A stretch of DNA of 64,000 nucleotides from an uncultured Myxococcales bacterium (GCA_903896545.1 CAITYF010000056.1:28401-92400), one strand, 5' to 3'. Positions 24,340 through 33,620 are shown, counted from the stretch's first letter. The notes: generated by a model not told the origin, from the letters alone. Made by a program: numbers and translations.

Positions 24340-25466
24340 CGGCCCTTGCGCCGCGTGGCGATGTTGAGGAGGAAGCCCGCGCCCAAGAGGACGGTCAGCG
24401 CGGACGATCCGCCGTAGCTCAGGAGGGGCAACGTCACGCCGACAACCGGCAAGAGGCCGATCACCATGCCGGCATTGACGAAGAACTGCCAAAAGACCAA
24501 GCCGGCGACGCCGACCGCAAGGAGCGCGTCAAACCGTTCCTGCGCGTGGTCGGCTAAGTAGAGCGCCCACCAGACGAGACCCAGGTAGAGGCCAAAGAGG
24601 AAGATGCAACCGATGAGACCCCAGCGCTCGGCAAAACACGCCAGCGCAAAATCGGTGTGCACAAAAGGCACGTGGCGCAGCACGGAGACGCGGGCTTCAT
24701 CGTCGGATCGACCGGCGACGCGCCCGGAGCCGACCGCCCACAGGGCTTTTTCCGCCTGCCAGTTGTCACGGTTCGCGCCGCCTTGGCCCGTGTCCGGCGT
24801 CTTGTCGTCGTCCTGCATGGCGTGCCACCAGGTCTCGGCGCGGCCTTTTTGGTAGTCGCGGATGATGTCAAACTTCCAAGCGAGGCCAATCGCTACGAGG
24901 CTGATGCAAAACGCCAGCACGAGCGTGCGCCTTTGCACGCCGTCGTAGAGCAGTTGGCCAATCGCGATCGCCGCAACGCAGACCGATGTGCCCAGATCCG
25001 GCTCGCGGTTGATGAGCGCAACCGGTGCGCCCATGAGGAACACGGGGATGACGAGCTGCCGCAGCTTCCACGGCTCTTTGCTGCGCTTGGTATCGAACCA
25101 GTCGGCCAGCATCAGCGCGATCGATATCTTCATGAATTCACTGGGCTGAATGTTCGCCGGACCAAGCTCCAGCCAACGCTTGGAGTAGTTGATCTCGCGG
25201 CCAAAGAAGAGCACGGCCACCAGCAACACAACGAGCACGCCATACACCGACGGACTGACGCGGCGCACGAACTGCATGTCCAACCGCGACGTGACGCCAA
25301 GACCAATCAAGCCGATCACGATCCAGATCGTCTGCGAACGGTGGTAGGTCGTGCCGAGCATGGAGTCGGCAAAATGGAGGTTCTCAATCGCGATCGCTGA
25401 AAGCCCCAGCACGCAGAACAGCCCGATAAGCGTCGACGGCTGGCGAATGCGGGCGAGGACTGACAT
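24336..25466 (-). CDS. rodA: peptidoglycan glycosyltransferase RodA
   Basis: The protein has 376 residues with about ten membrane helices. SEDS-family glycosyltransferase that polymerises lipid II during cell elongation in partnership with PBP2. Family blocks are clear: RWLELGPANIQPSEFMKISIAL, INREPDLGTSVCVAAIA, FAERWGLIGC, and near the end NAGMVIGLLPVVGVTLPLLSYGGSS. The acidic residue of the REPDLGT segment corresponds to the catalytically essential Asp region of RodA. Linkage to PBP2 (mrdA), two genes upstream, supports RodA rather than FtsW. Confidence 0.92.
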   Translation of the reverse strand: MSVLARIRQPSTLIGLFCVLGLSAIAIENLHFADSMLGTTYHRSQTIWIVIGLIGLGVTSRLDMQFVRRVSPSVYGVLVVLLVAVLFFGREINYSKRWLELGPANIQPSEFMKISIALMLADWFDTKRSKEPWKLRQLVIPVFLMGAPVALINREPDLGTSVCVAAIAIGQLLYDGVQRRTLVLAFCISLVAIGLAWKFDIIRDYQKGRAETWWHAMQDDDKTPDTGQGGANRDNWQAEKALWAVGSGRVAGRSDDEARVSVLRHVPFVHTDFALACFAERWGLIGCIFLFGLYLGLVWWALYLADHAQERFDALLAVGVAGLVFWQFFVNAGMVIGLLPVVGVTLPLLSYGGSSALTVLLGAGFLLNIATRRKGR

Positions 25467-25478
25467 GAAACAGGGACC

Positions 25479-26237
25479 TCACGTCGCGGAGAGGAAGAAC
25501 TTGATGGTCATCACGACACCCGTCGCGATCACCAGCTGCCGCACGCGACTCGCATCGACGCGCTTGGCCAGCCGCGCGCCAAAATACCCGCCTGCGAGCG
25601 ATCCCGCCACCATGAGAAGCGCGGGACGCCACTCGACGATGCCCGCGAAGATGAACGTGACGACCGCGGCGGCATTGATGGCGGCGCCGAGGAGCGACTT
25701 CAGGCCGTTCATCGCGTGGATGTCGGTCAGCCCCGCGAGTGCGTACGTGGCGAGCATGAGGATGCCCATCCCGCCGCCAAAATAGCCGCCGTAGACGGAG
25801 ATCAAAAATTGGCCGGTGAGGAGCACACCCGGATGCAAAGTGCCGGTGTTGTGCGCGCGGAAATAGGCGACGGCGCGACCGGAGATGGCAAAAAGCGTCG
25901 TCGCGGTGAGCAGGAGCCAAGGGACGATGTGGGCAAAGGTTTCGTTGCGGGTCCAGAGCAGCAGGCGCGCGCCGAGAAAGCCGCCCACCACGCTGACCAC
26001 CGCCAGCTGGATGAGCTGCCGCCGCATGTGGTTCACGTCGTTGCGGTACGCCCACGTGCTCGCGAGGCTGCCCGGCCAGAGCGCGACTGTGCTGGTGGCG
26101 TTGGCGGCGATCGGCGCCAGGCCGCCCATGACCAGCGCCGGAAACGTGAAGAAGCTGCCGCCGCCCGCGACGCTGTTCAATGCCCCACCGATGACCGCCG
26201 CGCCGACGATCAACGTGTCTTGAGCGATTCCTGTCAC
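25479..26237 (-). CDS. TauE/SafE-family sulfite/anion exporter-like membrane protein
   Basis: The protein has 252 residues with about eight hydrophobic segments and the family features GGALNSVAGGGSFFTFPAL near the N-terminus and GYFGGGMGILMLATYAL in the second repeat. TauE/SafE members move organosulfonates, sulfite or related anions across the inner membrane; the substrate here is unknown. The GTG start at 26237 overlaps the mrdA stop (GTGA), and rodA follows after 12 bp. An anion exporter between PBP2 and RodA is not usual for the elongation operon. Confidence 0.85.
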   Translation of the reverse strand: MTGIAQDTLIVGAAVIGGALNSVAGGGSFFTFPALVMGGLAPIAANATSTVALWPGSLASTWAYRNDVNHMRRQLIQLAVVSVVGGFLGARLLLWTRNETFAHIVPWLLLTATTLFAISGRAVAYFRAHNTGTLHPGVLLTGQFLISVYGGYFGGGMGILMLATYALAGLTDIHAMNGLKSLLGAAINAAAVVTFIFAGIVEWRPALLMVAGSLAGGYFGARLAKRVDASRVRQLVIATGVVMTIKFFLSAT

Positions 26238-28597
26238 GGCAACACCTCGTCACCGGGCTCGTCGGGACCCTCGCGCGGCTCACCCGCCGGCCGATTCGCG
26301 GGGTCCTCTTCGTGCGGCACGGTCGGCGTCGACTCTGGATCGGTGATCGGCGTTTCGTCGAGTTCTTCTTGCGCGTTTGCAGCTTTCTTGCGGCCTTTGG
26401 CCGTCAGCGCCTCGCTCGGCTTTGTGTGCGGATGGCGCGCGAACCACGACTCGACGATCTTCACCGCAATCGGCGCCGCGTTGTGACCACCTGAACCGCC
26501 ATGCTCCACGAACACCGCGACGGTAATCTCCGGATCTTCCGCCGGCGCGTAGCCGACAAACCACGCGTGGTCGTTTTGCATCCACGTCGTCAGCCGCCCC
26601 AGCGCCAGCGGATCCGCCTTCAAGCGCTCGACCATCTCCGCGCGCGGGCGTTGCGCCGCCTGCGCCGTCCCTGTCTTGCCCGCCATCATCACGTTGGTCG
26701 GCTGGCTGCTGTACGCCGTGCCGCCTTCATCGTTCACGACCGCCAGCAGCGCGTTGCGAATGAACCGCAGCGTGGACGACTTCACCGGCAGATCGCGGCC
26801 TTCCGGACGCGGCAGTCGCGGCAACATTTTGCCATCGGGCCCTTCAAAGCCCTGCACCAGCGTAATGTTGGGCAGGATGCCGTCGCGACCCAGCGCCGAG
26901 TACACGCGCGCCACCTGTAGCGGCGTCGCCGTCACGTCTTTTTGCCCAACGGCCGTCGACAGCGCAAAACCGGGGTAGTAGCCGCCCTTGACGTGCTGCG
27001 CGTACCACTCGCGCGTCGGCAAGCGGCCCAGCGCCTCGTGGATCTCGATGCCAGTCGGTTCGCCGTAGCCCAGCTTGCGCGCCCACGCTTCGAGGCGATC
27101 CAGGCCGAGCAATTCGCCCAAGTGGTAGAAGTACACGTCACAGGATGAACGGATCGCCTCGCGCAAGTTGACGTCGCCGTGGCCGCGCTTGGAGTGGCAG
27201 TGAAAGCGCCGGCCGCCAAAGTCGTAGTAGCCGGGACAGTGAAACGTTGTCGTCGCGTTGACGATGTTCTCTTCCAAAGCGGCGATCGCCGCGACGATTT
27301 TGAACGTCGACGCTGGCGGAAACGCGTGGACGGCTTTGTCCAAGAGCGGCGCGTACGCGGCGGTGTCGGTCGACGTCTTGCCGTGCGGCGCGCGCTTACC
27401 GGACATCGTGTTCGGGTCGAAACTCGGCTTGGAATAGAGCGCCAGGACTTCCCCAGTGCGCGCGTCGATCACCACAGCCGAGCCGGAAAACACGTCCTTC
27501 ATTGCCACTTTTGCCGCACGCTGTAGCTCCAGATCCAGCGTCAGCCGCATCGTCAGCCCCGGCACCGTCGGGCGCGGCTCCAGTCCGGCGATCAGATCGT
27601 CCATCCCCTTCGCGCTTTCCTCATTGCCAGACCGCCGCACAACCACTTGCTCACCGTCGATGCCGCGCAGCGCCTGATCAAACGCGCGTTCCAGCCCCGT
27701 CTTGCCCACGCGATCGGTCAGCGCATAGCGCGACGGCAGCCACGGCAGGAGCGGCGCGCGGTCGGCGTCCGTCACGTAGCCGACGTAGCCCAGCAGGTGA
27801 CTGGCCAGGAACCGAAACGGGTACTCGCGCTGAATTTCTGACTGCAACCGCGCTTCGGGCAACAGGTGCAAATTCGCACGCAGCACCGCGACTTCGTCGT
27901 TGAACGTGCGCTGGCACAGCGGGCACTTCAGGTTGTGGTGGCCATGGTGGAGTGCGTGGTGGTCGTAAGGGCACTGCTCCGCCGTCGAGAATTCCCGCTC
28001 GCAGGACGAGCAGCGCAGTCCATCACCGGTGGAAATCGGCTGCAGCTTGCGCTGGTCAAACGGACACGCCTTCTTCGCGGGCACGGGCTCGAAATTGCGA
28101 CCGCAGACCGGGCAGAAACGGTATTCGACCTCGGACGTCAGTTCCAGCTGGCTCGAATCGTACGGACAGTGCGTCGACACGAGATCGCGGCGCACCACCA
28201 GCGGCTGGCGTTTGCGCGGATCGGCGTCCTTGAGCAACTCGGCGCGCAGCGACTCGACCTCGGCGTCGGTCATGTCCAGCAGTTCACGCAAGTGCGCCAC
28301 GATCGTCGCGATGCGGTCCGGTTTCACTTTCGCTGGCAAAAGTTCGAGCGAGTGGCTCTCCAGATTGCGCGCCAAAATCGTGCCGTCCGAGCCTTTGATT
28401 TGCCCACGCGGCGCTTGCGAACGGATCTTGCCGACGCGTTCAATCGTCGCGATCTTCTCGTAATTGGCGCCCATCACGCCCTGAACGATCACCAGACGCG
28501 CGATCAGCACCAGAACGGCGACAAAAACGGCAGCCATCGCCAAGCGATTGCGGGCGTGAAAGCGTTGCGCGTCATGGGAAGGGCCAAGGACTGTCAT
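26234..28597 (-). CDS. mrdA: penicillin-binding protein 2 with Cys-rich zinc-ribbon-like insert
   Basis: The protein has 787 residues (usual ~600-650). PBP2 is the transpeptidase of cell elongation. A membrane helix (~21-40) precedes the pedestal region and the transpeptidase domain. Active-site motifs are intact: SxxK (Ser430-Thr-Phe-Lys433 in FPPASTFK), SxD (Ser485-Cys-Asp487) and KTG (641-643 in AGKTGTAQ). Between VVRRDLV and DEVAVLRANLHLLPEARLQ, where other PBP2s are continuous, lie ~95 extra residues with nine cysteines in three repeats of C-x15/17-CxxC. The open frame continues upstream to 29740, but that part is antisense to the next gene; ATG 28597 starts right before the basic leader and helix. 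The C-terminal tail is Glu/Pro-rich. Confidence 0.9.
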   Translation of the reverse strand: MTVLGPSHDAQRFHARNRLAMAAVFVAVLVLIARLVIVQGVMGANYEKIATIERVGKIRSQAPRGQIKGSDGTILARNLESHSLELLPAKVKPDRIATIVAHLRELLDMTDAEVESLRAELLKDADPRKRQPLVVRRDLVSTHCPYDSSQLELTSEVEYRFCPVCGRNFEPVPAKKACPFDQRKLQPISTGDGLRCSSCEREFSTAEQCPYDHHALHHGHHNLKCPLCQRTFNDEVAVLRANLHLLPEARLQSEIQREYPFRFLASHLLGYVGYVTDADRAPLLPWLPSRYALTDRVGKTGLERAFDQALRGIDGEQVVVRRSGNEESAKGMDDLIAGLEPRPTVPGLTMRLTLDLELQRAAKVAMKDVFSGSAVVIDARTGEVLALYSKPSFDPNTMSGKRAPHGKTSTDTAAYAPLLDKAVHAFPPASTFKIVAAIAALEENIVNATTTFHCPGYYDFGGRRFHCHSKRGHGDVNLREAIRSSCDVYFYHLGELLGLDRLEAWARKLGYGEPTGIEIHEALGRLPTREWYAQHVKGGYYPGFALSTAVGQKDVTATPLQVARVYSALGRDGILPNITLVQGFEGPDGKMLPRLPRPEGRDLPVKSSTLRFIRNALLAVVNDEGGTAYSSQPTNVMMAGKTGTAQAAQRPRAEMVERLKADPLALGRLTTWMQNDHAWFVGYAPAEDPEITVAVFVEHGGSGGHNAAPIAVKIVESWFARHPHTKPSEALTAKGRKKAANAQEELDETPITDPESTPTVPHEEDPANRPAGEPREGPDEPGDEVLP
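27890..28177 (-). other. Cys-rich three-repeat insert inside PBP2
   Basis: Residues 141-236 of the PBP2 protein. Cysteines are at 144, 162, 165, 178, 196, 199, 209, 225 and 228. Three units share the pattern CP(Y/F)D-x-(R/S/H) ... CxxC: CPYD...CPVC, CPFD...CSSC, CPYD...CPLC. Histidines lie next to several of these (His143, His213, His214). The unit layout is that of a zinc ribbon, but with one cysteine short of four per unit. The sequence is in frame and flanked by normal PBP2 sequence on both sides. Confidence 0.8.
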
Positions 28598-28771
28598 CGT
28601 TTGTCGCGCCGTTTGCGGCGGCAGAGTGTCCAACGCGAGCGGCGACCGGTCAACCGCACGGCGCATTCGTGCAAATTTGCGTGTCGCGCCGCGCGCATAC
28701 TGACGACGCGCATGTGGCCGTGTAGGATACACGCGGGTGGCGGCGTTGGTAGCCGTTCGAGGGGATTGAGT

Positions 28772-29884
28772 ATGCGCCAAGTCATTGTTTCCGTTCTGGC
28801 TTCTTTGGGTCTCGTCGCTTGCGGTGCCAGCACCGGCGGCGGTGGCAGCGGCAACCCTTACGGCGTGACGCCAACGGATACCGTGGGTGGCATCTTGGAC
28901 GTCGCCTCGGACACAGGCTCGGTAGACGACACAGGCAAAGTCAGCGACACACCCACGGTCACAGACACCGTCCAGCCCGGTTCGCTCAAGACGTGTATCG
29001 CGTCGTCGCAGTGCGCCATCGACGCGTGCAAAGCCGCGTGGTCCGCAACGTGTGGTCAGACGTGCGCCAACGCGACCGCCAAGGAAGCCGCGCCGACCGC
29101 GTCCGCGCTGCTCGACTGCACGACCAAAAAGTGCCTCCAAGGCAAGTGCGCTGGCACCAGCCCGCCGACGCAGAAGTGCATGGACGACTGCACCGCTTCC
29201 GACTGCCCCAATGAACTCGTCGCCTGCTGGGAACAGGGCGGCACGCCCGGCACGCAGGGCTGCAGCACGATCCTCAACTGCCTCACCGGCTGCGACAGCA
29301 ATCCGCAGCGCTTCACCTGCCAGGCCGCCTGCTACAACGCCGTCAACAAGACCGGCGAGACGCAGTTCAAGACGCTCAGCACCTGCGTGAATGCCAACGG
29401 CGGCAAGGCAGACAAGTGCGTGAAGGAATCGCTCTTGTGCTTGTCGGATGGCAAGACCGGCAGCGGATCGTGCTACGACGTTCAGGCGTGCTTGGCCAAG
29501 TGCGCGACGGGTGACACGCAGTGCCAGGGCACTTGCTACGGCAACGGCAGCGCGACCAGCCAAACTCAACTCCTCACGCTGATGAACTGCGTCAATACCA
29601 GCGGCGCGGACAAGTGCCTCGGCGAGACGGTCACGTGCGCCACGCCAACGGGCAGCGTGGGTTGCGTCGACACGGCCACCTGCGTGACCGGCTGCGGCAC
29701 CGGCGCGACGCAAGCCGCGTGCGTGATGGACTGCTTGCACAAAGCATCGAGCGGCGGCGCCAGCGCGTTTGCGAAGCTCGCCCCGTGCGTGCAGAAGAAC
29801 TGCCCCGGCTGCACCGGCAGCGCGTGTCAGAACTGCGCCGCGAGCAAGTGCCTGAGCGACGCGCTGAACTGCAACAGCAACTGA
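28772..29884 (+). CDS. Cys-rich repeat lipoprotein
   Basis: The protein has 370 residues. ATG 28772 follows GAGGGG. The N-terminus MRQVIVSVLASLGLVACGAS is a lipoprotein signal with lipobox Cys17. A Gly/Thr/Asp-rich linker (~20-70) leads to about four imperfect ~75-residue repeats with regularly spaced cysteines, of the form CVxxxxxDKCxxExxxC ... GCxDxxxCxxxC ... QxxCxxxC (for example TQCQGTCYGN, TQAACVMDC and RFTCQAACYN). The pattern suggests disulfide-bonded modules outside the cytoplasm. No known domain is recognised. It is the first of three lipoprotein genes that separate mreCD from mrdA. Confidence 0.75.
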   Translation: MRQVIVSVLASLGLVACGASTGGGGSGNPYGVTPTDTVGGILDVASDTGSVDDTGKVSDTPTVTDTVQPGSLKTCIASSQCAIDACKAAWSATCGQTCANATAKEAAPTASALLDCTTKKCLQGKCAGTSPPTQKCMDDCTASDCPNELVACWEQGGTPGTQGCSTILNCLTGCDSNPQRFTCQAACYNAVNKTGETQFKTLSTCVNANGGKADKCVKESLLCLSDGKTGSGSCYDVQACLAKCATGDTQCQGTCYGNGSATSQTQLLTLMNCVNTSGADKCLGETVTCATPTGSVGCVDTATCVTGCGTGATQAACVMDCLHKASSGGASAFAKLAPCVQKNCPGCTGSACQNCAASKCLSDALNCNSN

Positions 29885-29952
29885 CCGCTTTCTGTCGGCT
29901 GCCGCAAGGACTACACTGACGCCGCGATCGTGTGGATCGCGCAGGTCGTGTC

Positions 29953-32289
29953 GTGAAGTTGTGCGCGTTTGCGATTCTTCTGACTTCTACGCTCACCGCG
30001 TGTACGTCGCGCGTCGATGCACCGCCCGCCACGCACGTCGGCGTCGCGGGTGCGACTGAATTTCTCGCGATCGCTGCATTTTCCCCGCGTGACGTCGTCG
30101 TGCTCGCCTGTCCAGCCACGACTTCTGCCGATGCACGCTTGGCGTGTGGTGGTTCAGGTCTGGACTTCGCCGCGGACGTTTCGTCCGTCGATCTGCTGGT
30201 CAAGGCGCGTGAGCACCTGTTTGTGCGACAAAACGTGACGGGCGCGGTGGACTTGGATCTTCCCGCCTTGGCCGCCGCAGCAAGCACACCGGACTATGCG
30301 CGTGGCTTTGCCGCAACGGGTGAATCCGCATTTCTCGACTTTGCCTATCGCGCGGACACGGAGCTGGGCACGTCGTGGTCGGTCAAGTTCTACATTGCCG
30401 ACGTGCAAACCACGCCCAAGGTCTACTTTCAGAACACGCGCAAGCACCCGCTGCACTACACGTTTGCCCACGACGTGCTGGGCGTGCCGGGGAACGTCTC
30501 GGCTTTTGAGGCGGCGACCTACCACGGCGCGGATCGTCAGGCGATGGCCGGCACGCTGGTGTACTACCCGGATCTGCATCCACACGCTGCGGCGTTGCCA
30601 GGTGACGCGTCGGGCGTCGTGGCGCTGACGTTCTTTCCCAGCGATGACGCCACGCCAGCGCAGGTCGCACGCGCGCACGGAGCGATCGAAGAAGTGCTGG
30701 GCTTTGTGCCGCTGACGGGTGGACACAAGCGTCTGGTGTACGTGCCGGCGGGTTCAACGCAAGAAGCGCAAGCCGTGAGCGCGCCCGAACCGCTGCTGCG
30801 CCAAGGCGTGCCCGTGCTGACGCGCACGGAACTTTACGGCGGGCTGAAACAGCAGTTGCTCAATCCCGGCGTGGCTTTTGGCAAGCTGCAGCGGATCGAT
30901 CCGGACACGCTCGCGCACACGCCGGTTTCGCGCGGCGATGTGCTGGTGCTGACGCGGCTGCCGAATCAGGCGCCTCTTGTGGGCGGGACGATCACCGAAG
31001 AACTGCAGACGCCGCTGGCGCACGTCAACGTGGCGGCCCACACGCGTGGCGCGCCGAACATGGCGCTGTTGAACGCGGGCAGCGACCCGCGGATCGCGCC
31101 GCTTCTCGGCAAGTTTGTGCGCTTTGAAGTGGGCAAAGGCGTGTTCACGCTGCGCGAAGCGACGCTGGAGGAAGCGCAGGCGTACTGGACAAGCCAAGCG
31201 CGACCGCTCTATGTGCCGCCGCACGACGATGACACGAGCGATTTGCGCGATTTTGCCCAGCTTGGCTTTGCCGATTCGATCCGCGTCGGCGTCAAGGCAG
31301 CGAACTTGGCGGAGATGACGCACGTCCTGCCAGACAACACGCCGAAGGGCTTTGCCGTGCCGTTTCACTATTACGCGCAGTTCATGGCGACTGGGCAGGC
31401 AACGACGGCCACTTGTGATGCGGCGCGGACGAATTGCACCGACGAAGGACGGACTGCCGCCATTTGCGATGCCGCACGCGCACTGTGTCTACCCGCAGGC
31501 GTGACAGCGGAAGTGCTGACGGATCACGTCGGACGACTGCTCGCGGACGAGACCTTTGCGACGGACACCGCGTTGCGCGAAGCGGCGCTGGACAACTTGA
31601 ACGCGATCATGGCCGCGACGGCGATTGACCCGCAGCTCGCGACTGATCTCGATGCACGGGTCACGGGTTTGGCAGGGACGGCGAACGTGAAGCTTCGCTC
31701 GTCGACCAACAGCGAGGACCTACCCGATTTCAGCGGCGCGGGCCTCTATGAGTCGTACACCGCAACGGGCGCGGGGAGCAAAGCGGCGCACCTGCGGATC
31801 CGACTCGTGTGGGCTTCCGTCTGGACGTTTCGCGCTTTTGAGGAGCGTGAGTTCTGGCACATCGATCACAAGGCCGTGCGCATGGGCGTCCTCGTCCAGC
31901 CATCCTTCCCCGATGAACAGGCCAACGGCGTCCTAATCACCCAGAACCTCGCGGATCCGAACACCGTGGGCTACTACGTCAACGTGCAAAAGGGCGAAGA
32001 GTCCGTGACCAATCCGACGGGCGGCGAGCTCGCGGAGATCTTCAGTATTCTGCCGTCGCCCACTGGCCTGCAGGTCGCGCGATCGCGGTTCTCATCCCTT
32101 TCACCCGACGTGCCGCTGCTCACGCTGCCCGAAGTGACCGCGCTATTTGCCGCCGCGTACAAAGTGCAGCAACATTTTGCGCCGCTGTACGGCAAGGATC
32201 CGAGCCTGATGGCGCTCGACATGGAGTTCAAGTTTCACGGCCCGGAGCGCAAGTTGTTCTTGAAGCAGGTTCGACCATATCACCAGTAG
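29953..32289 (+). CDS. lipoprotein with PEP-utilising His domain and PPDK-type ATP-grasp domain
   Basis: The protein has ~778 residues. The chosen GTG 29953 gives MKLCAFAILLTSTLTACTS, a lipoprotein signal with lipobox Cys17; a GTG at 29932 is also in frame. The first ~330 residues are unassigned. A phosphohistidine-type swivel region follows (EELQTPLAHVNVAAHTRGAP). The C-terminal ~350 residues resemble the PPDK/PEP-synthase nucleotide-binding domain (KLRSSTNSEDLPDFSGAGLY; final DMEFKFHGPERKLFLKQVRP). The order His-domain then ATP-grasp matches glucan water dikinases, not PEP synthase. A lipoprotein form would act outside the cytoplasm, where ATP is scarce, so the activity is uncertain. Residues ~480-510 contain an extra Cys cluster. 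Confidence 0.7.
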   Translation: MKLCAFAILLTSTLTACTSRVDAPPATHVGVAGATEFLAIAAFSPRDVVVLACPATTSADARLACGGSGLDFAADVSSVDLLVKAREHLFVRQNVTGAVDLDLPALAAAASTPDYARGFAATGESAFLDFAYRADTELGTSWSVKFYIADVQTTPKVYFQNTRKHPLHYTFAHDVLGVPGNVSAFEAATYHGADRQAMAGTLVYYPDLHPHAAALPGDASGVVALTFFPSDDATPAQVARAHGAIEEVLGFVPLTGGHKRLVYVPAGSTQEAQAVSAPEPLLRQGVPVLTRTELYGGLKQQLLNPGVAFGKLQRIDPDTLAHTPVSRGDVLVLTRLPNQAPLVGGTITEELQTPLAHVNVAAHTRGAPNMALLNAGSDPRIAPLLGKFVRFEVGKGVFTLREATLEEAQAYWTSQARPLYVPPHDDDTSDLRDFAQLGFADSIRVGVKAANLAEMTHVLPDNTPKGFAVPFHYYAQFMATGQATTATCDAARTNCTDEGRTAAICDAARALCLPAGVTAEVLTDHVGRLLADETFATDTALREAALDNLNAIMAATAIDPQLATDLDARVTGLAGTANVKLRSSTNSEDLPDFSGAGLYESYTATGAGSKAAHLRIRLVWASVWTFRAFEEREFWHIDHKAVRMGVLVQPSFPDEQANGVLITQNLADPNTVGYYVNVQKGEESVTNPTGGELAEIFSILPSPTGLQVARSRFSSLSPDVPLLTLPEVTALFAAAYKVQQHFAPLYGKDPSLMALDMEFKFHGPERKLFLKQVRPYHQ

Positions 32290-32299
32290 GAGACGTTTC

Positions 32300-33091
32300 A
32301 TGCGTAAGTTCAGCCTGATTTTGATGACGTGCGGACTTGCCGCATGTTCCAACAGCACCACCAGCAGCGGCAGCGATCCGGTGGACGCGACCATCGATGC
32401 CGCGACGGACGCCAGCGATGTGGCCGCGGACGTCACGGGGACCGACGCAGTGAGCGACGTCGCCGCCGATGTCGCGCCGGACGTGGCTCCCGATGTTGCG
32501 CCAGACGTCGCGCCAGACGTCGCGCCGATCGACGCAGCGGAAACGAGCAGCGGCGGCGAATACGGCTTTCCCGCCTACCGCAAATCCGTCGACACGAAGG
32601 TGACGTGCTCGCAGCCCGGACCGATGGCGACCGACGGCACGTTTCCGTACACCGACTGGCTCTGCACGTTCGAGGCAAGCGGCACCAAAGGCTACCTCTA
32701 CCTCGAGAACACGCCCAAGGACTGCGTTTGCATGATGAGCTGCTCGCCTGTGTTCACGACCAAGGGCTGGATCTCGGTGGGCGGCAAGGTCACCGAACTC
32801 AACCCGGTCAGCTACGACGGGGGTGGCAACCACAACAACGATAGCGTCGAGTTCGCTTACGGCGGCAAGGCCTACAAGGCGTATCACTCTTCATTCGGCT
32901 TTGGCTGGCGCAAGTGCCAGCCGATGGACTGTCTGCAGGTGGAAGACAAAATCGCCGGCACGGTGAGCGACGACGGCTGCACGAAAGAGCGCACGCTGCC
33001 GATCGCGTGTGTGCCGATCGATCCCGATGGTACGCACGCGCTGCTGAACGACACGTTCAAGCCGTGCGCGGGCGATCCGAACTACCCGTAG
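32300..33091 (+). CDS. lipoprotein with DVAP repeats and Cys-containing C-terminal domain
   Basis: The protein has 263 residues. MRKFSLILMTCGLAACSNS is a lipoprotein signal with lipobox Cys16, and a GGAGACG ribosome site lies before the ATG. The linker (20-80) is almost only Asp, Ala, Val, Thr and Pro and includes five exact DVAP units. The C-terminal domain (~90-263) has about ten cysteines (KDCVCMMSCSPVF, WRKCQPMDCLQVEDK, IACVPIDPDG) and looks like a compact secreted domain of unknown type. The gene is 10 bp after the PEP-type lipoprotein gene and ends 3 bp before the mreD stop (convergent). Confidence 0.75.
   Translation: MRKFSLILMTCGLAACSNSTTSSGSDPVDATIDAATDASDVAADVTGTDAVSDVAADVAPDVAPDVAPDVAPDVAPIDAAETSSGGEYGFPAYRKSVDTKVTCSQPGPMATDGTFPYTDWLCTFEASGTKGYLYLENTPKDCVCMMSCSPVFTTKGWISVGGKVTELNPVSYDGGGNHNNDSVEFAYGGKAYKAYHSSFGFGWRKCQPMDCLQVEDKIAGTVSDDGCTKERTLPIACVPIDPDGTHALLNDTFKPCAGDPNYP
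32468..32527 (+). repeat. five tandem 12-bp units encoding DVAP
   Basis: Five consecutive units encode Asp-Val-Ala-Pro with synonymous variation (gat/gac, gtc/gtg/gtt, gcg/gct). They form part of the Asp-rich linker of the lipoprotein. Synonymous drift shows the repeat is not a very recent slippage product except for the last three units. Confidence 0.85.
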
Positions 33092-33094
33092 CCG

Positions 33095-33613
33095 CTACTT
33101 CCGGCCGAGCAGTCCGGACCGATGCGGGTGCTCAAAGCGGCCAGTCACGCGATCCAGAAGACCAAACCACGGCGGCGCGACGAGCATCGTGATGAGCGCG
33201 AGTGGGAGCGCCATGCGCAGAACGTCGCCGTAGGCGTCAAAAGCGCGGTGGAAAACGGCTTCGAGGAGCAGAAAGACGACCGTCGCGGCGAGACTCAACG
33301 CCGCCGAAGTTGCCATCACGGGCACAGCGCTGCGGAGATCCACGCGCGGCTCCAGGAAACGACCGAGCAGCGCCGCGAGCACGCCGACCTCCGTGTAGAG
33401 CCCCACGGGCACGGACAGCGACAGACCGTCTTTCAAAAGACCAACCGTGAAGCCGACGAGCACCGCTGTGGGCGTGGAAGTCCGGCTGCCGGCGTAGAGC
33501 GCTGTGAGCAGCGCGACGTCGGGCGCAAAGAACTGGCTGTCGAAATGCCCCAGAAGCGGTGACAGCAAAGCCAGCGCGAGAAAGGCGAGAAGGATCCAGG
33601 CAAACGGCTTCAT
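33095..33613 (-). CDS. mreD: rod-shape-determining protein MreD
   Basis: The protein has 172 residues with about five membrane helices. MreD is the small polytopic member of the elongation complex with MreB, MreC, PBP2 and RodA. ATG 33613 follows GAGGAG. The segment FFAPDVALLTALYAGSRTST ... GFTVGLLKDGLSLSVPVGLY is the usual MreD pattern (P-D ... G-x-L-x-D). It is 7 bp after mreC. The operon usually continues into mrdA, but here three lipoprotein genes on the other strand intervene. Confidence 0.88.
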   Translation of the reverse strand: MKPFAWILLAFLALALLSPLLGHFDSQFFAPDVALLTALYAGSRTSTPTAVLVGFTVGLLKDGLSLSVPVGLYTEVGVLAALLGRFLEPRVDLRSAVPVMATSAALSLAATVVFLLLEAVFHRAFDAYGDVLRMALPLALITMLVAPPWFGLLDRVTGRFEHPHRSGLLGRK

Positions 33614-33620
33614 CGGCTCC

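Noticed and set aside
28598..29740. N-terminal extension of the PBP2 frame
   Set aside because: It is antisense to a lipoprotein gene with a signal peptide and ribosome site; PBP2 sequence begins only at the ATG 28597.
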